Shown here: piece by piece, positions 49,088 to 58,800 of the stretch
Numbering within the stretch: the stretch's first letter is position 1
Layout of the letters: each line of letters opens with the position of its first letter
From: Planobispora longispora
GTDB lineage: Bacteria; Actinomycetota; Actinomycetes; Streptosporangiales; Streptosporangiaceae
Length of the DNA stretch: 64,000 nt
Assembly: GCF_016863135.1 (NCBI RefSeq)
Contig: NZ_BOOH01000039.1
Coordinates: 62,001 to 126,000, forward strand
Reading direction: 5' to 3'
Translations under genes and position numbers: made by a program
The notes under the pieces: generated by a model
Seen by the model: only the letters and a program-made list of their open reading frames with translations
Told to the model about the DNA's origin: nothing
Database searches by the model: none

Positions 49088-49140
49088 CGCCGTCATCTCC
49101 TCGGGGCCGGTGGATCGGGTCATGACGAGCGGCGCGGACC

Positions 49141-49200
49141 CATAACCGGTGCGTCGCCCCGCTTACTTCCCGGACTATACGGTGCGCCGCCCCGGTTATG
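49141..49200. promoter_or_regulatory. Divergent SnoaL/TetR control region with paired repeats
   Basis: CATAACCGG (49141-49149) and CCGGTTATG (49192-49200) are inverted repeats; the second includes the TetR start codon. GGTGCG[T/C]CGCCCCG occurs directly at 49148 and 49181. This is consistent with repressor binding at both promoters. Confidence 0.45.
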
Positions 49201-49833
49201 CTAGGGAACATGTCCGGACGATCATCCGAACCCGTTTCAGCGGAGTCGTCGGCAGCCCACGGGAGTGACCGCGAGCTGCGGGCCGACGCGCGCCGCAATC
49301 GCGAGCAGATCCTGCGGACCGCTCAGCGGTCGTTCGCGGCGGAGGGGCTCGGCGTCTCACTGGACGAGATCGCCCGCCGCGCGGGCGTCGGCCCCGGCAC
49401 CGTCCACCGGCACTTCCCCAGCAAGGAGGCGCTGTACCTCGCCGTCGCGATCGATCAGTTCCGGCGGCTGGTGGCGGAGGCCGAGGTGCTCGCCGCCACC
49501 GACGACCCCGCCGTGCTGTTCACGCTGCTCTCGCGGATGATGGCGACCGGCGCCGGGAACGCGACGGTGAAGAGCGCGCTCGTGGCCGCCGAGTTCGACC
49601 TGCGCACCGCCGCCCCGGACGTCGCCGCGGACCTCACCCGCCATGTCGCGGACCTGCTCGGCCGCGCACGCGCGGCCGGCGCCGTACGCCACGACGTCAC
49701 CGTCGAGGAGGTGATGGCACTCGTCGCCGGCGCCTTCGCCGCGATCCGCCACGCCGGCGCCGAGACCAGCCCGGACCGCTCGGCGCACATCGCCCGGCTC
49801 ATCCTCGACGGGCTGCGCCCCCGGCCCCGGTAG
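49198..49833 (+). CDS. TetR family transcriptional regulator
   Basis: A 211-aa TetR regulator with helix-turn-helix RSFAAEGLGVSLDEIARRAG, then VGPGTVHRHFPSKEALYLAV. The C-terminal helices are Ala/Arg-rich (DLLGRARAAGAVRHDVTVEE). It is probably a repressor of the divergent SnoaL gene. ATG 49198 lies inside an inverted repeat; ATG 49210 is the alternative start. Confidence 0.9.
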   Translation: MLGNMSGRSSEPVSAESSAAHGSDRELRADARRNREQILRTAQRSFAAEGLGVSLDEIARRAGVGPGTVHRHFPSKEALYLAVAIDQFRRLVAEAEVLAATDDPAVLFTLLSRMMATGAGNATVKSALVAAEFDLRTAAPDVAADLTRHVADLLGRARAAGAVRHDVTVEEVMALVAGAFAAIRHAGAETSPDRSAHIARLILDGLRPRPR

Positions 49834-49918
49834 AGGACACGCTCCCGGCCGAAGGACGCATACCGGTGGCTGCCCGGCGGCTATGGTTGAGGGCAATCGT
49901 GACCCACCGGAGGGCATC

Positions 49919-50290
49919 ATGCGGCAGCTGAGGCGCAGTGCGCCCTTCGGCTGGCTGCTCGCCCTGATCTTCCCGTTGCTGGTCTCCGGCGGGGCCGCCG
50001 CGACCGGCGCGTCGCTCCTCGCCCAGGTCCCGACCCTGGTCAAGCCCTCCGGCGAGCAGCATCCGCTCTCCCGCCCGACCCCTCTCGGCGACCGGCACCA
50101 CGTCCTGGCCGGCTCCGTCACCGGGATCGGATCCGGCGGCGGCCATCCCGTCGCGGCCCTCCCGCCGGACGCCCGCCACCTGTCGGTCTCCCCCGGCCAC
50201 GGCACCGGTCCCGCCCGGGACGACGACCCCCGCCCGCTGGCGGCCCTGCTCGTCAGGCCGGGCCGCGCCCCTCCCTCCGCAGGCGCCTGA
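49919..50290 (+). CDS. Small secreted hypothetical protein
   Basis: A 123-aa protein. A signal peptide is predicted (FGWLLALIFPLLVSGGAAAT), followed by a Pro/His/Gly-rich, probably unstructured mature part. CCGGAGGGCATC precedes the ATG 49919. No family was recognised. The C-terminal part is compositionally simple, so it may be poorly conserved. It lies 111 bp before secDF on the same strand. Confidence 0.6.
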   Translation: MRQLRRSAPFGWLLALIFPLLVSGGAAATGASLLAQVPTLVKPSGEQHPLSRPTPLGDRHHVLAGSVTGIGSGGGHPVAALPPDARHLSVSPGHGTGPARDDDPRPLAALLVRPGRAPPSAGA

Positions 50291-50401
50291 AGCCCCGGAT
50301 CCCCTCCGGGCGCTTCACCGCGCGCCGAAGACCGTCTCCCGCTCCGGACTCCGGTCCGGCCGGACCTGCCGGAGCATCTCTTCGAGCCTGTGGAGGCTTT
50401 C

Positions 50402-52834
50402 ATGACGCGTGCCCCCGTGGTGCGCGCGATAGCGGCGTTGGCCGTGATCGCGACCTCTCTCTACATCGCATTGACCATGACCCCGCGCCTCGGCCTCGAC
50501 CTGCGCGGCGGCACCCAGATCGTGCTGGAGACCAAGGACTCCGCCACCGTCAAGGCCACCGCCGAGACCACCGACCGCGCCCTGGAGGTGCTCCGCCGCC
50601 GTGCCGACGGGCTGGGCGTGGCGGACGCGCCGCTGTCCCGCTCGGGCGAGCGGCGGATCATCGTGGAACTGCCCGGCGTCCTCGACCCGACCAAGGCGGC
50701 CGAGGTCATCGGCAGGACCGCCCAGCTGACCTTCCACCCGGTCGTCTCCCTCGCCGACCAGAACACCGAGCCCGGGCAGGGTGAGCGGATCATCGCCGAC
50801 GAGGACGGCGGCCGGCTCCTCATCGGCCCGGCCCGGCTCACCGGGGACGGCGTCGGCGGCGCCCAGGCCGGGATGGACCCCGCCTCCGGCGGCGGCTGGT
50901 TCGTCACCGTCGACTTCCGCGACCGGGGCCGCCAGGAGTGGGCGAAGCTGACCGGCGAAGCGGCCTGCAACCAGCCGGGCGACCCCAAGCGCCGGGTCGC
51001 GATCGTGCTCGACGACAAGGTCATCATCTCGCCGCAGGTCAACGAGGGAGTGGCCTGCAACGTCGGGCTGCCGGGCGACTCCACCCAGATCACCGGCTCC
51101 TTCACCTTCGAGGAGGCCGAGAACCTGGCCGTTCTGATCAAGGGCGGCGCGCTGCCGGTGCCCGTCGAGATCATCGAGCAGCGGACCGTCGGCCCGACCC
51201 TGGGCGCCGCCGCCATCGCCGCCAGCGCCCAGGCCGCCGTCATCGGCGTCACGCTGACCGCGCTGTTCATCGTCATCGTCTACCGGCTGGTGGGGTTCAT
51301 CGCCGCCTTCGCGCTGGCCTGCTACGCGCTGATCTCGTACGCGGCGCTGGTGGCCCTGGGCGCCACGCTCACGCTCCCGGGCCTGGCGGGCTTCGTGCTC
51401 GCGATCGGCATGGCGGTGGACGCCAACGTGCTCGTCTTCGAACGGGCCCGTGAGGAGTACGCCGCGGAGCAGTCACCCGGGGACGCGGGCAAGCGCCCGC
51501 GATCCGGCACGGCGGGCAAGGCCGCGGGAACGCGCGGCGGCGCGGCGACCTCGTCCGGGCACCCGGGCTCCGGCACGGCGAGCGGGTCCGGGAGCTCGCG
51601 CGGCGGTGCGGGGGCGAAGCTCCGCCCGGCGCTGGAGAAGGGCTTCCGCAACGCCTGGAGCGCGGTGGCCGACTCCAACGTCACCACGCTGCTCGCCGCC
51701 GGGCTGCTGTTCTTCCTGGCCTCCGGCCCGGTGCGCGGCTTCGGCGTGACGCTGTCCATCGGCGTGATCGCCTCGCTCGTCACCGCGATGGTCATCACCC
51801 GCGTCCTGGCCCAGTGGGCGGTGAACCGGCCCGCCGTGACGGCCCGGCCGCGGGTCACCGGCCTGTCCGACATCGGACGGGTCCGCCGGTGGCTCACCGA
51901 GCGCTCCCCCGACCTGATGCGCCGCCGCACGCTCTACCTCGTGGTCACCGCCGTGCTGGTGGTCACGGCCCTGGCCGGGATCGCGGTGCGCGGGCTGAAC
52001 TTCGGGGTGGAGTTCACCGGCGGGCGGACGGTCGACTACTCGACGAGCCGGCCGATCACCGCGGACGCGGCCCGCGACCTGGTCAGCGAGGCCGGATTCC
52101 CCAACGCCGTGGTGCAGACCTCGGATGCCGGCGGCCCCGGCGGCTCGGTCATCTCCGTACGGACCGGTCAGGTCGGCAACGCCGAGGTGGCGCGGATCGA
52201 GGCGGCGCTGGAGCGCGGGGCCGGGGAGGCCACCAAGATCCGCGACGAGCTCATCGGCCCCAGCCTCGGCGACGAACTGCGGCGCAACGCCCTGATCGCG
52301 CTGGCCGTCGCGCTCGCCGCGCAGCTGGCCTACCTGGCCTTCCGCTTCCGCTGGACGTTCGGGCTGGCGACCGTGGCGGCCCTGGCGGCCGACGCGTCGA
52401 TCGTGATCGGCGCGTTCGCGTGGCTGGGCAAGCCGATCGACGGGGTCTTCCTGGCCTCGATGCTCACCGTGATCGGTTACTCGGTCAACGACAAGGTCGT
52501 GGTCTTCGACCGGATCCGCGAGCTGTGGGGGGCCCGGCACAGGGAGCCGTTCGCCTCGGTGGCCAACGGCGCGGTCCTGCAGACCGTGCCCCGTACCGTC
52601 AACACCGGTCTGGGCGCGCTGTTCATCCTCGCCGCGCTGGCGGTGCTGGGCGGTTCCTCGCTGACCGACTTCGCGGTGGCGTTGCTGCTCGGCATCGTCG
52701 TCGGCACGTTCTCCTCGGCGTTCGTCGCGGCGCCGCTGGCGATCGTGTTCGAGAAGCGCAACCCCGCCCCGCCGCCGCGGCCCAAGCAGAAGCGCGTCGC
52801 GCGCCCTCGCGAGGGCTCCGGGGCCGTGGTCTGA
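50402..52834 (+). CDS. secDF: Fused protein translocase subunit SecDF
   Basis: An 810-aa SecD-SecF fusion, started at ATG 50402 with GGAGG 6 nt upstream. SecD half: LGLDLRGGTQIVLETKD, the P1 domain with VEVLRRRADGLGV-like residues, GFVLAIGMAVDANVLVFERA, and DSNVTTLLAAGLLFFLAS. SecF half: LNFGVEFTGGRTVDYSTSR, then VIGYSVNDKVVVFDRIRE and VFDRI-linked helices. It uses the proton gradient to help export through SecYEG. An extra low-complexity block of about 45 residues interrupts SecD just after FERAREEYA, before LRPALEKGFRNAWSA. No yajC lies adjacent, so it is probably a second, accessory copy. Confidence 0.93.
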   Translation: MTRAPVVRAIAALAVIATSLYIALTMTPRLGLDLRGGTQIVLETKDSATVKATAETTDRALEVLRRRADGLGVADAPLSRSGERRIIVELPGVLDPTKAAEVIGRTAQLTFHPVVSLADQNTEPGQGERIIADEDGGRLLIGPARLTGDGVGGAQAGMDPASGGGWFVTVDFRDRGRQEWAKLTGEAACNQPGDPKRRVAIVLDDKVIISPQVNEGVACNVGLPGDSTQITGSFTFEEAENLAVLIKGGALPVPVEIIEQRTVGPTLGAAAIAASAQAAVIGVTLTALFIVIVYRLVGFIAAFALACYALISYAALVALGATLTLPGLAGFVLAIGMAVDANVLVFERAREEYAAEQSPGDAGKRPRSGTAGKAAGTRGGAATSSGHPGSGTASGSGSSRGGAGAKLRPALEKGFRNAWSAVADSNVTTLLAAGLLFFLASGPVRGFGVTLSIGVIASLVTAMVITRVLAQWAVNRPAVTARPRVTGLSDIGRVRRWLTERSPDLMRRRTLYLVVTAVLVVTALAGIAVRGLNFGVEFTGGRTVDYSTSRPITADAARDLVSEAGFPNAVVQTSDAGGPGGSVISVRTGQVGNAEVARIEAALERGAGEATKIRDELIGPSLGDELRRNALIALAVALAAQLAYLAFRFRWTFGLATVAALAADASIVIGAFAWLGKPIDGVFLASMLTVIGYSVNDKVVVFDRIRELWGARHREPFASVANGAVLQTVPRTVNTGLGALFILAALAVLGGSSLTDFAVALLLGIVVGTFSSAFVAAPLAIVFEKRNPAPPPRPKQKRVARPREGSGAVV

Positions 52835-52844
52835 CCTGCTCCTC

Positions 52845-52882
52845 GGGACATGCCGACATATCCATATATGTCGGCATGTCCC
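52845..52882. terminator. 17-bp-arm perfect hairpin after secDF
   Basis: GGGACATGCCGACATAT (52845-52861) and its exact complement (52866-52882) are separated by 4 nt. It starts 11 bp after the secDF stop. No U-run follows; actinobacterial terminators often lack one, but a dimeric regulator site is also possible. Confidence 0.65.
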
Positions 52883-53019
52883 GCCGGTCCACGGCGATGA
52901 TCTCCCACTAGGGTGTGTCCGGCGGCCCCCGACGCGACGACCGCGGCGGGCCATCCGCCCGGCGCACCCCCGGTGCGCTCCGCGTTTGATCTCTCCGCAT
53001 CAGGAAGGCGGACCCAGCC

Positions 53020-53220
53020 ATGGCGAACGACTACGCACTGACCTTCAAGATCGTCGATGTCGACGACGACGGTCTGATCTCGGCCACCGAGCTGACGCGC
53101 CTGATGGAGGTGCTCGGCCAGCCCATCACCCCGGAGGGGGCCGCCGCGGCGATCACCAAGATGGACCACGACGGCGACGGCCTCATCTCCCTGGAGGAGT
53201 TCGCCGCTTATCTCGGATAG
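53020..53220 (+). CDS. Two-EF-hand calcium-binding protein
   Basis: A 66-aa acidic protein that is almost entirely two EF-hands. Loop 1 is DVDDDGLISATE (residues 13-24, ligands Asp13, Asp15, Asp17, Glu24); loop 2 is DHDGDGLISLEE (49-60, ligands Asp49, Asp51, Asp53, Glu60). Both loops keep the Gly at position 6 and the hydrophobic position 8. It resembles calerythrin/EfhP-type prokaryotic calmodulin-like proteins, and is probably a cytosolic calcium buffer or sensor. AGGAAGG precedes the ATG. It lies between secDF and a PucR regulator. Confidence 0.92.
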   Translation: MANDYALTFKIVDVDDDGLISATELTRLMEVLGQPITPEGAAAAITKMDHDGDGLISLEEFAAYLG

Positions 53221-53337
53221 GTCTCAATCCCTCCCGTCGCGTGCGCGAGGTGTTGCCTTTGAGACAAGAACAAGCGTTTGCTTACTAACTCAGGTGTCAA
53301 CACGTCAGAAACAGGACGCGCTCCGACGGGAGGGTCT

Positions 53338-54591
53338 ATGCCGACGAAGGAACACACACGGGTGGCGGCCGCGGGTCTCAACGGCCGCAGGGGAAGGTCC
53401 CGGGATTTCTCCGATCAGCGCCTGTGGAGCTCCACGCCGACAGACACGGCCCGGCGGCTCCGGCCCGGGCTGGCCGCGGTCGCCGACCAGGTGATCGACG
53501 AGATCACACTTCGCATCCCCGAGTACGCCCGTCCCGCCGACTCCGTCTACATCAAAGTCATCAAGCTGGCCGTGGACGAGGCGTTGCGCCAGTTCGTCGA
53601 CCGGATAGAGAACCCGAGCAGACCCTGGGAACCCGACGTGTTCCGCACGATCGGGCGGGGCGAGGCCAACGAGGGCCGCAACCTCGAACCGCTCCAGACC
53701 GCGCTCCGGCTCGGCGCGCGGGTGGCCTGGCGGCGGCTGACCGAGCAGTCCGAGACGCTCGGGCTCACCCCGCAGCACCTCTACGACCTGGGCGAGGCCA
53801 TCTTCGTCTACCTCGACCAGCTCGCCGACGCGGCCGCGGAGGGCTTCGACGAGGCCCGGGCGCACGCGGCCGGGGAGATCGAGCGCCGCCGTCACCGCCT
53901 GATGGACCTCCTCCTCAGCCAGCCCCCCGCCTCTCCCGACGCCATCGCCGACCTGGCCAAGACCGCCGGCTGGCGGCTGCCCAAGACCGTCGCCGGGGTG
54001 GCGCTGGAGGATCACTCCGGCGGCTACCGCCCGCCGTCGCTCCCGCCGGACGTGCTCTCCGGCATCGACCGGCCCCACCCCTGCCTGATCGTCCCCGACC
54101 CCAACGGCCCCGGCCAGGCCCAGACGCTGGAGGCCGGGCTGCGGGGCTGGAAGGCGGCCATCGGCCCCGCCGTGCCGCTGTCGGCCGCCGCCACCTCGCT
54201 GCGCTGGGCCCGCGAGGCGCTGGAGCTGCGCAAGCGCGGCGTCCTCACCGAGGAGCGGGGCCTGCTGCGCTGCTCCGACCACATGGCCACGCTGATCGTG
54301 TTCAAGGACGAGGAACTGGTCAACGCCCTGGCGGAGGTACGGCTCGCGCCCCTGGCCCACCTGCGTCCCAGCCAGCAGGACCGGCTGGCCGAGACGCTGC
54401 TGGCGTGGCTGCGGCACGGCCGGGGCGCCGGCGAGGTCGCCGCCCGGCTCCACGTGCACCCGCAGACGGTCCGCTACCGGCTGCGCCAGCTGGAGGAGCT
54501 CTACGGCGACCAGCTCGCCGACCCCGACATCCGGTTCGAGCTGGAGATCGTCCTGCGCGCCCGGCGTCCTGTCACGCCCGGAACATCCTGA
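53338..54591 (+). CDS. PucR/CdaR-type transcriptional regulator
   Basis: A 417-aa regulator, started at ATG 53338 with GGGAGGG upstream. The C-terminal PucR-type helix-turn-helix (HTH_30) is RLAETLLAWLRHGRGAGEVA, then ARLHVHPQTVRYRLRQLEEL. The N-terminal helical part (QVIDEITLRIPEYARPADSV) is a RsbRD/GGDEF-like sensory region seen in actinobacterial PucR regulators. It is likely to activate a nearby biosynthetic or catabolic gene. It converges with ccr, overlapping its 3' end by 20 bp, so it is not an obvious operon partner of the PKS. Confidence 0.88.
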   Translation: MPTKEHTRVAAAGLNGRRGRSRDFSDQRLWSSTPTDTARRLRPGLAAVADQVIDEITLRIPEYARPADSVYIKVIKLAVDEALRQFVDRIENPSRPWEPDVFRTIGRGEANEGRNLEPLQTALRLGARVAWRRLTEQSETLGLTPQHLYDLGEAIFVYLDQLADAAAEGFDEARAHAAGEIERRRHRLMDLLLSQPPASPDAIADLAKTAGWRLPKTVAGVALEDHSGGYRPPSLPPDVLSGIDRPHPCLIVPDPNGPGQAQTLEAGLRGWKAAIGPAVPLSAAATSLRWAREALELRKRGVLTEERGLLRCSDHMATLIVFKDEELVNALAEVRLAPLAHLRPSQQDRLAETLLAWLRHGRGAGEVAARLHVHPQTVRYRLRQLEELYGDQLADPDIRFELEIVLRARRPVTPGTS

Positions 54592-55882
54592 TCTGATCCT
54601 CACCGACGCGCTCCCGCAGGGCGTGGTCCTCGATCCCGAGGTCCTCCGCGGGAGCCAGGCACAGCACGCCGACCTTGCCGACGTGCTCGTTGCGCTGCAC
54701 GGCGCGGGCCGCGTCGCCGGTGCGGTCCAGCGGGTAGACCGTCGACAGGGTCGGCTGCAGCATGCCCAGCGAGAGCAGCCGGTTGACCTCGTGGCACTCC
54801 TGGTAGTTCGCCCCGTGCGAGCCGATGATGCTCTTGAGCTTCATCCACAGGTGCCGGTTGTCGTAGGTGTGGGCGTAGCCGCTGGAGGACCCGCAGGTCA
54901 CCACCGAGCCGCCGCGCCGGGCCAGGTAGACCGACGCGCCGAAGGTGTCCTTGCCGGTGTGCTCGAAGACGATGTTCGGGTCCTCGCCCACCTGGCGGCG
55001 GATCTCCGCGCCGAACCTGCGCCAGGCCTTCTCGTCGTCGAGGTGGTCGAACTGCGAGCGGTCCACGATGTGCTCGCAGCCCATCCGGCGCAGCAGGTCC
55101 GCCTTCTCCGGGGAGCTGACCACCCCGACCGGGATGCCGCCGCCGTTCTTCACCAGCTGCACGCCGTACCCGCCGAGCCCGCCGGTCGCGCCCCAGACCA
55201 GCACCACGTCGCCCTGCTTCATCCGGGAGCCGTTCTCGCCGACGAGCATCCGGTAGGCGGTGGAGGCGCACAACATGTTGCAGGCCGCCTCCTCCCAGGT
55301 CAGGTGCTTGGGCTTGGGCAGCAGCTGGGTGGCCTTGACCACGGCGAACTCGGCCAGCCCGCCGTAGTTCGTCTCGAACCCCCAGGCGCGCAGGTCGGAG
55401 CCGAGCATGGAGTCGGCGTGGCTGACCGGGTCCTGCGAGTCGACGTAGGCGGGCGAGGTGACGACCCGGTCGCCGATCTTCCAGTGCCTCACGCCCTCGC
55501 CCATGCGGACGATCACCCCGGAGGCGTCCGAGCCGACGACGTGGAAGTCCTGGTCGTGGCGGGGGTCGGTACGGCCGAAGCGCTCCAGGAAGGCGAAGGT
55601 GGGGATCGGCTCGAACATGGCCGTCCACACGGTGTTGAAGTTGATGGCGCTGGCCATGACGGCGACCAGCACCTCGTCGGGCGCGAGCTCCGGCATCGGC
55701 ACCTCGCCCACGTGGATGGACTTGGTGATGTCCTTGTCCACGCCGTCGACTCCGTGCGGGACGCGGCCGAACATGCCGACCTCTTCCTTGCGGGTGTGCG
55801 CGGCCCGGAAGGAAGAGGGGATCTCCAGCCGGGCGAGCTCTTCGGGATCGGCACCGTCGACGACGGCCTGGGCGAGGGTCAT
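54572..55882 (-). CDS. ccr: Crotonyl-CoA carboxylase/reductase
   Basis: A 436-aa CCR. It converts crotonyl-CoA, NADPH and CO2 to ethylmalonyl-CoA, and related enzymes make longer alkylmalonyl-CoAs. The family landmarks are NFNTVW with Asn81 (the CO2-binding Asn), GFETNYGG near 168-175 (Phe/Glu pair), VWGATGGLGGYG for the cofactor, and IIGSHGANYQECHE with the conserved His. The product is a polyketide extender unit. The stop of ccr precedes nothing on this strand, and its start overlaps the PKS stop by 4 bp (ATGA), so it is coupled behind the PKS. This pairs extender supply with its user. Confidence 0.95.
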   Translation of the reverse strand: MTLAQAVVDGADPEELARLEIPSSFRAAHTRKEEVGMFGRVPHGVDGVDKDITKSIHVGEVPMPELAPDEVLVAVMASAINFNTVWTAMFEPIPTFAFLERFGRTDPRHDQDFHVVGSDASGVIVRMGEGVRHWKIGDRVVTSPAYVDSQDPVSHADSMLGSDLRAWGFETNYGGLAEFAVVKATQLLPKPKHLTWEEAACNMLCASTAYRMLVGENGSRMKQGDVVLVWGATGGLGGYGVQLVKNGGGIPVGVVSSPEKADLLRRMGCEHIVDRSQFDHLDDEKAWRRFGAEIRRQVGEDPNIVFEHTGKDTFGASVYLARRGGSVVTCGSSSGYAHTYDNRHLWMKLKSIIGSHGANYQECHEVNRLLSLGMLQPTLSTVYPLDRTGDAARAVQRNEHVGKVGVLCLAPAEDLGIEDHALRERVGEDQIRMFRA

Positions 55883-58800
55883 AGCTGGCCTCCTAGATCA
55901 GCTGCGATGACTTCGACGTACGGCGGGTCGAGCAGATTGAGGTGGTGCGATCCGGGAACGGTGACGATCTCCAGTCCCGGGGCGTGCGGGCCGAATCCCC
56001 TGGCGGGGTCGTCGGCGTGGGCGTACCGGGAGTCCTCGACCGCCCACGGCGTCGGTTCCGTGGAGCGGTAGAGCACCACCCGGCCCGCATAGGCCCCCGC
56101 CCGGTATCCCTCAAGGGCCCGGGTGTCCTCGTGCGAGGTGATCTGGTGACGCAGGATCGCCTCGCCCAGCAGTTCCAGCACCCCCGACTCGGTGATCCGG
56201 AGCCCGGCCAGGGCGAGCTGGCCGGGCTCGTCCAGCGCCGCCAGCTCCTCGTAGCCGAGCTCGACCCGCACCCCGTAGGTCTCCCGCAGGTAGGCGGCGA
56301 AGTCGGCGTACCTGCGGGCGGTGATCTCCGCCCGCTCCGCCGCCGCGGTCTCGTCCGGCAGCCCAGAGTCGATCATCGCGACCAGCTCGACGTTCTCCGC
56401 CCCGAGCTGCCGGGCGATCTCGAAGGCCAGGATCCCCCCGAACGACCATCCCCCCAGCCGGTACGGCCCCTCGGGCTGCACCTTCCTGATCTCCTGCACG
56501 TACCGGGCGGCGCGCTCCGCCACCCCCAGCTCCGATCCGAGCTCCCCCACCTCTCCCAGCCGCTCCAGCCCGAACACCACCCGGCCGGCCCCCAGCAACC
56601 CCGCCAGCGGCACGTAGACCCCGGTCGTCCCGCCCGCCGGATGTCCCAGGAACAGCGGCGTCTCCCCCGGCGCCCCGGCGGACGACGCCCTCGCGCCGTT
56701 CGGGCTCCCCCCGCCGGCGACCGCCGCGCCGTTCACGCCCGCCCTCTCGAGCGGCGTCGCGGCACGGCGGGCGGCCAGGTAGGCGCGGGCGGCCCCGGTC
56801 AGGGGACGGATGACGCCCTGGGCGGCCTCCTCCTCGTCGACCGCGCGGACCAGGTCGGCGATCCGGGCCCCGGTCAGCGTTCCCCCGGCCGCCGTCCCAC
56901 CACCGATCTCCCGGCCGACCTCCCTGCCCAGCACGTCCAGCACGATCGGCACGACGTCCGCCGGGATCTCCTCGTTCACCCCGGGCTCGCGCCCCAGGAC
57001 CCGGGCCAGCGCGGCCACGACCCGGCGCTCCGCCGCGTCCCTCGGCCCCACCGGCCGGACCCCGGCGGCGTCCGCGTGGATGCCCAGCTCCGCCGCCACC
57101 GCCACGGCCACGTCGCCGAGGGTCGCCCCCTGCAGCAGCAGCGCCGCCGGGACGCTCACCCCGAAGTCGTGCTCGATCGTCCCGCGCACCCGGGTCGCCG
57201 CCAGCGAGTCGAGTCCCGCCCCGGTCAGCACCGTGTCGTCCTGGAGCCAGTCCTCCTCGAATCCCAGCACGACGGCCGTCCGCTCCCGGATCTTGGCCGT
57301 GACCGCCGCCAGCGCCTGGCCGGCCTCCATCGCGCCGAGGGCCTCGACCCCCGTCCACGCGCTCCCCGCGCCCGCCGAGCCCGCCCGTCCGGCGGGATCC
57401 GCGAGGTCACGGAGTTCGGCGAAGTACGGCATGCGCGCGATGCCGGGGAAGATCGCCACCGCCGCCCCCGCGTCCAGCCGGACCACTCCCGCCGCCGTCA
57501 CGCCGCCGCCCAGCAGCGCCTCCAGCGCCTCGACGCCCTCGCCCGGGGTGATCGGCGAGACCGCGGGCAGCACGGCCTGGCTCGCGCCTCCGACCTCGGC
57601 CCAGGTCCCCCAGTTGATCGTCGTGGCCGGCAGCCCTTCCGCCCGGCGCAGGTCGCACAGCGCGTCCAGCCAGGCGTTCGCCGCCGCGTAGGCCGCCTGA
57701 CCCGGCGAGCCGAGCAGCGCGGCGGCCGAGGAGAACGCCACCCACCAGTCCAGCTCCGCGCCTCGCGTCGCCTCGTGCAGCGCCAGGCCCCCGTGGACCT
57801 TCGCCGACCAGACACGGCGCAGATCCTCGGCTCCGACCTCGGTGAACAGCCGGTCGTCCAGCACGCCCGCGGCGTGCACCACCCCGCGCAGCGGCAGACC
57901 GCCCTCGGTGACCGCGTCCACCAGCCGCCCGGCCACTCCCGGTGCGGCCAGGTCGCCGGTGACCACGCGGACGTCCGTCCCGGCCGTCCGGAGCCACTCG
58001 ATGGTCGCGGCCCCCTCGGCGGAGGGACCGGAGCGCCCGCCCAGCACGATCCGCCCGGCGCCCCGCTCGGCCAGCCAGCGCGCCACCACCAGTCCCAGCC
58101 CGCCGTACCCGCCGGTGATCAGGTATCCCCCGCCGCGCCGCACCACCGCCCTGCCCGGCCGCGCGCCGGGCGGCGGGTGGACGGCGAGGCGGGCGGCGTG
58201 CCGCACCCCGTCACGCCAGGCGACTTCGTCGTCGAGCTCCGCGAGCTCCGCGAGCTCCGCGAGGCCGTCGGGCCCCACGAGGCCGTCGGGTCCGCCGGGT
58301 CCCCGGAGCTCGGTCATGATCGCCTCGGGGTCGTCCACGTCGACCAGGCGGGCGCGCAGGCCGGGGTGCTCGAAGACCAGCACCCGGAGCAGCCCGCGCA
58401 GGGCCGCGGCGCCGGGATCGCCCCGTTCCCCGTCCCGTACGGCCTGCGCCCGCTCGGTGACCAGATACAGGCGCGTCCCGGTCCCGCTCCCGTTCCCCGG
58501 CTCGGCGGCGAGGTCGCGGACGATGGCGGTGACGGTGAGGACCAGCGTCTCGGCCCCGGCCGGGTCCAGCCCGCCCGGCACGAGGACCACGACGACGTCG
58601 TCGCCGGCCCGGACGATGCGCCCGGCCTCGGGAGCGGTCGCCACGGCGTCGTGCAGGGCCGGGCGCTGGGCCGGGACCAGGAGGGACGTGCCGGGGCGGG
58701 CCGGGGCGACCCGGGGCAGGGAGGCCCTGCGGGCGTCGTGCCCGGCGGCGGTGAGGCCGGAGATGAGGCGCTCGGCTCGTGGGTCCCCCTCACCAGCCAC

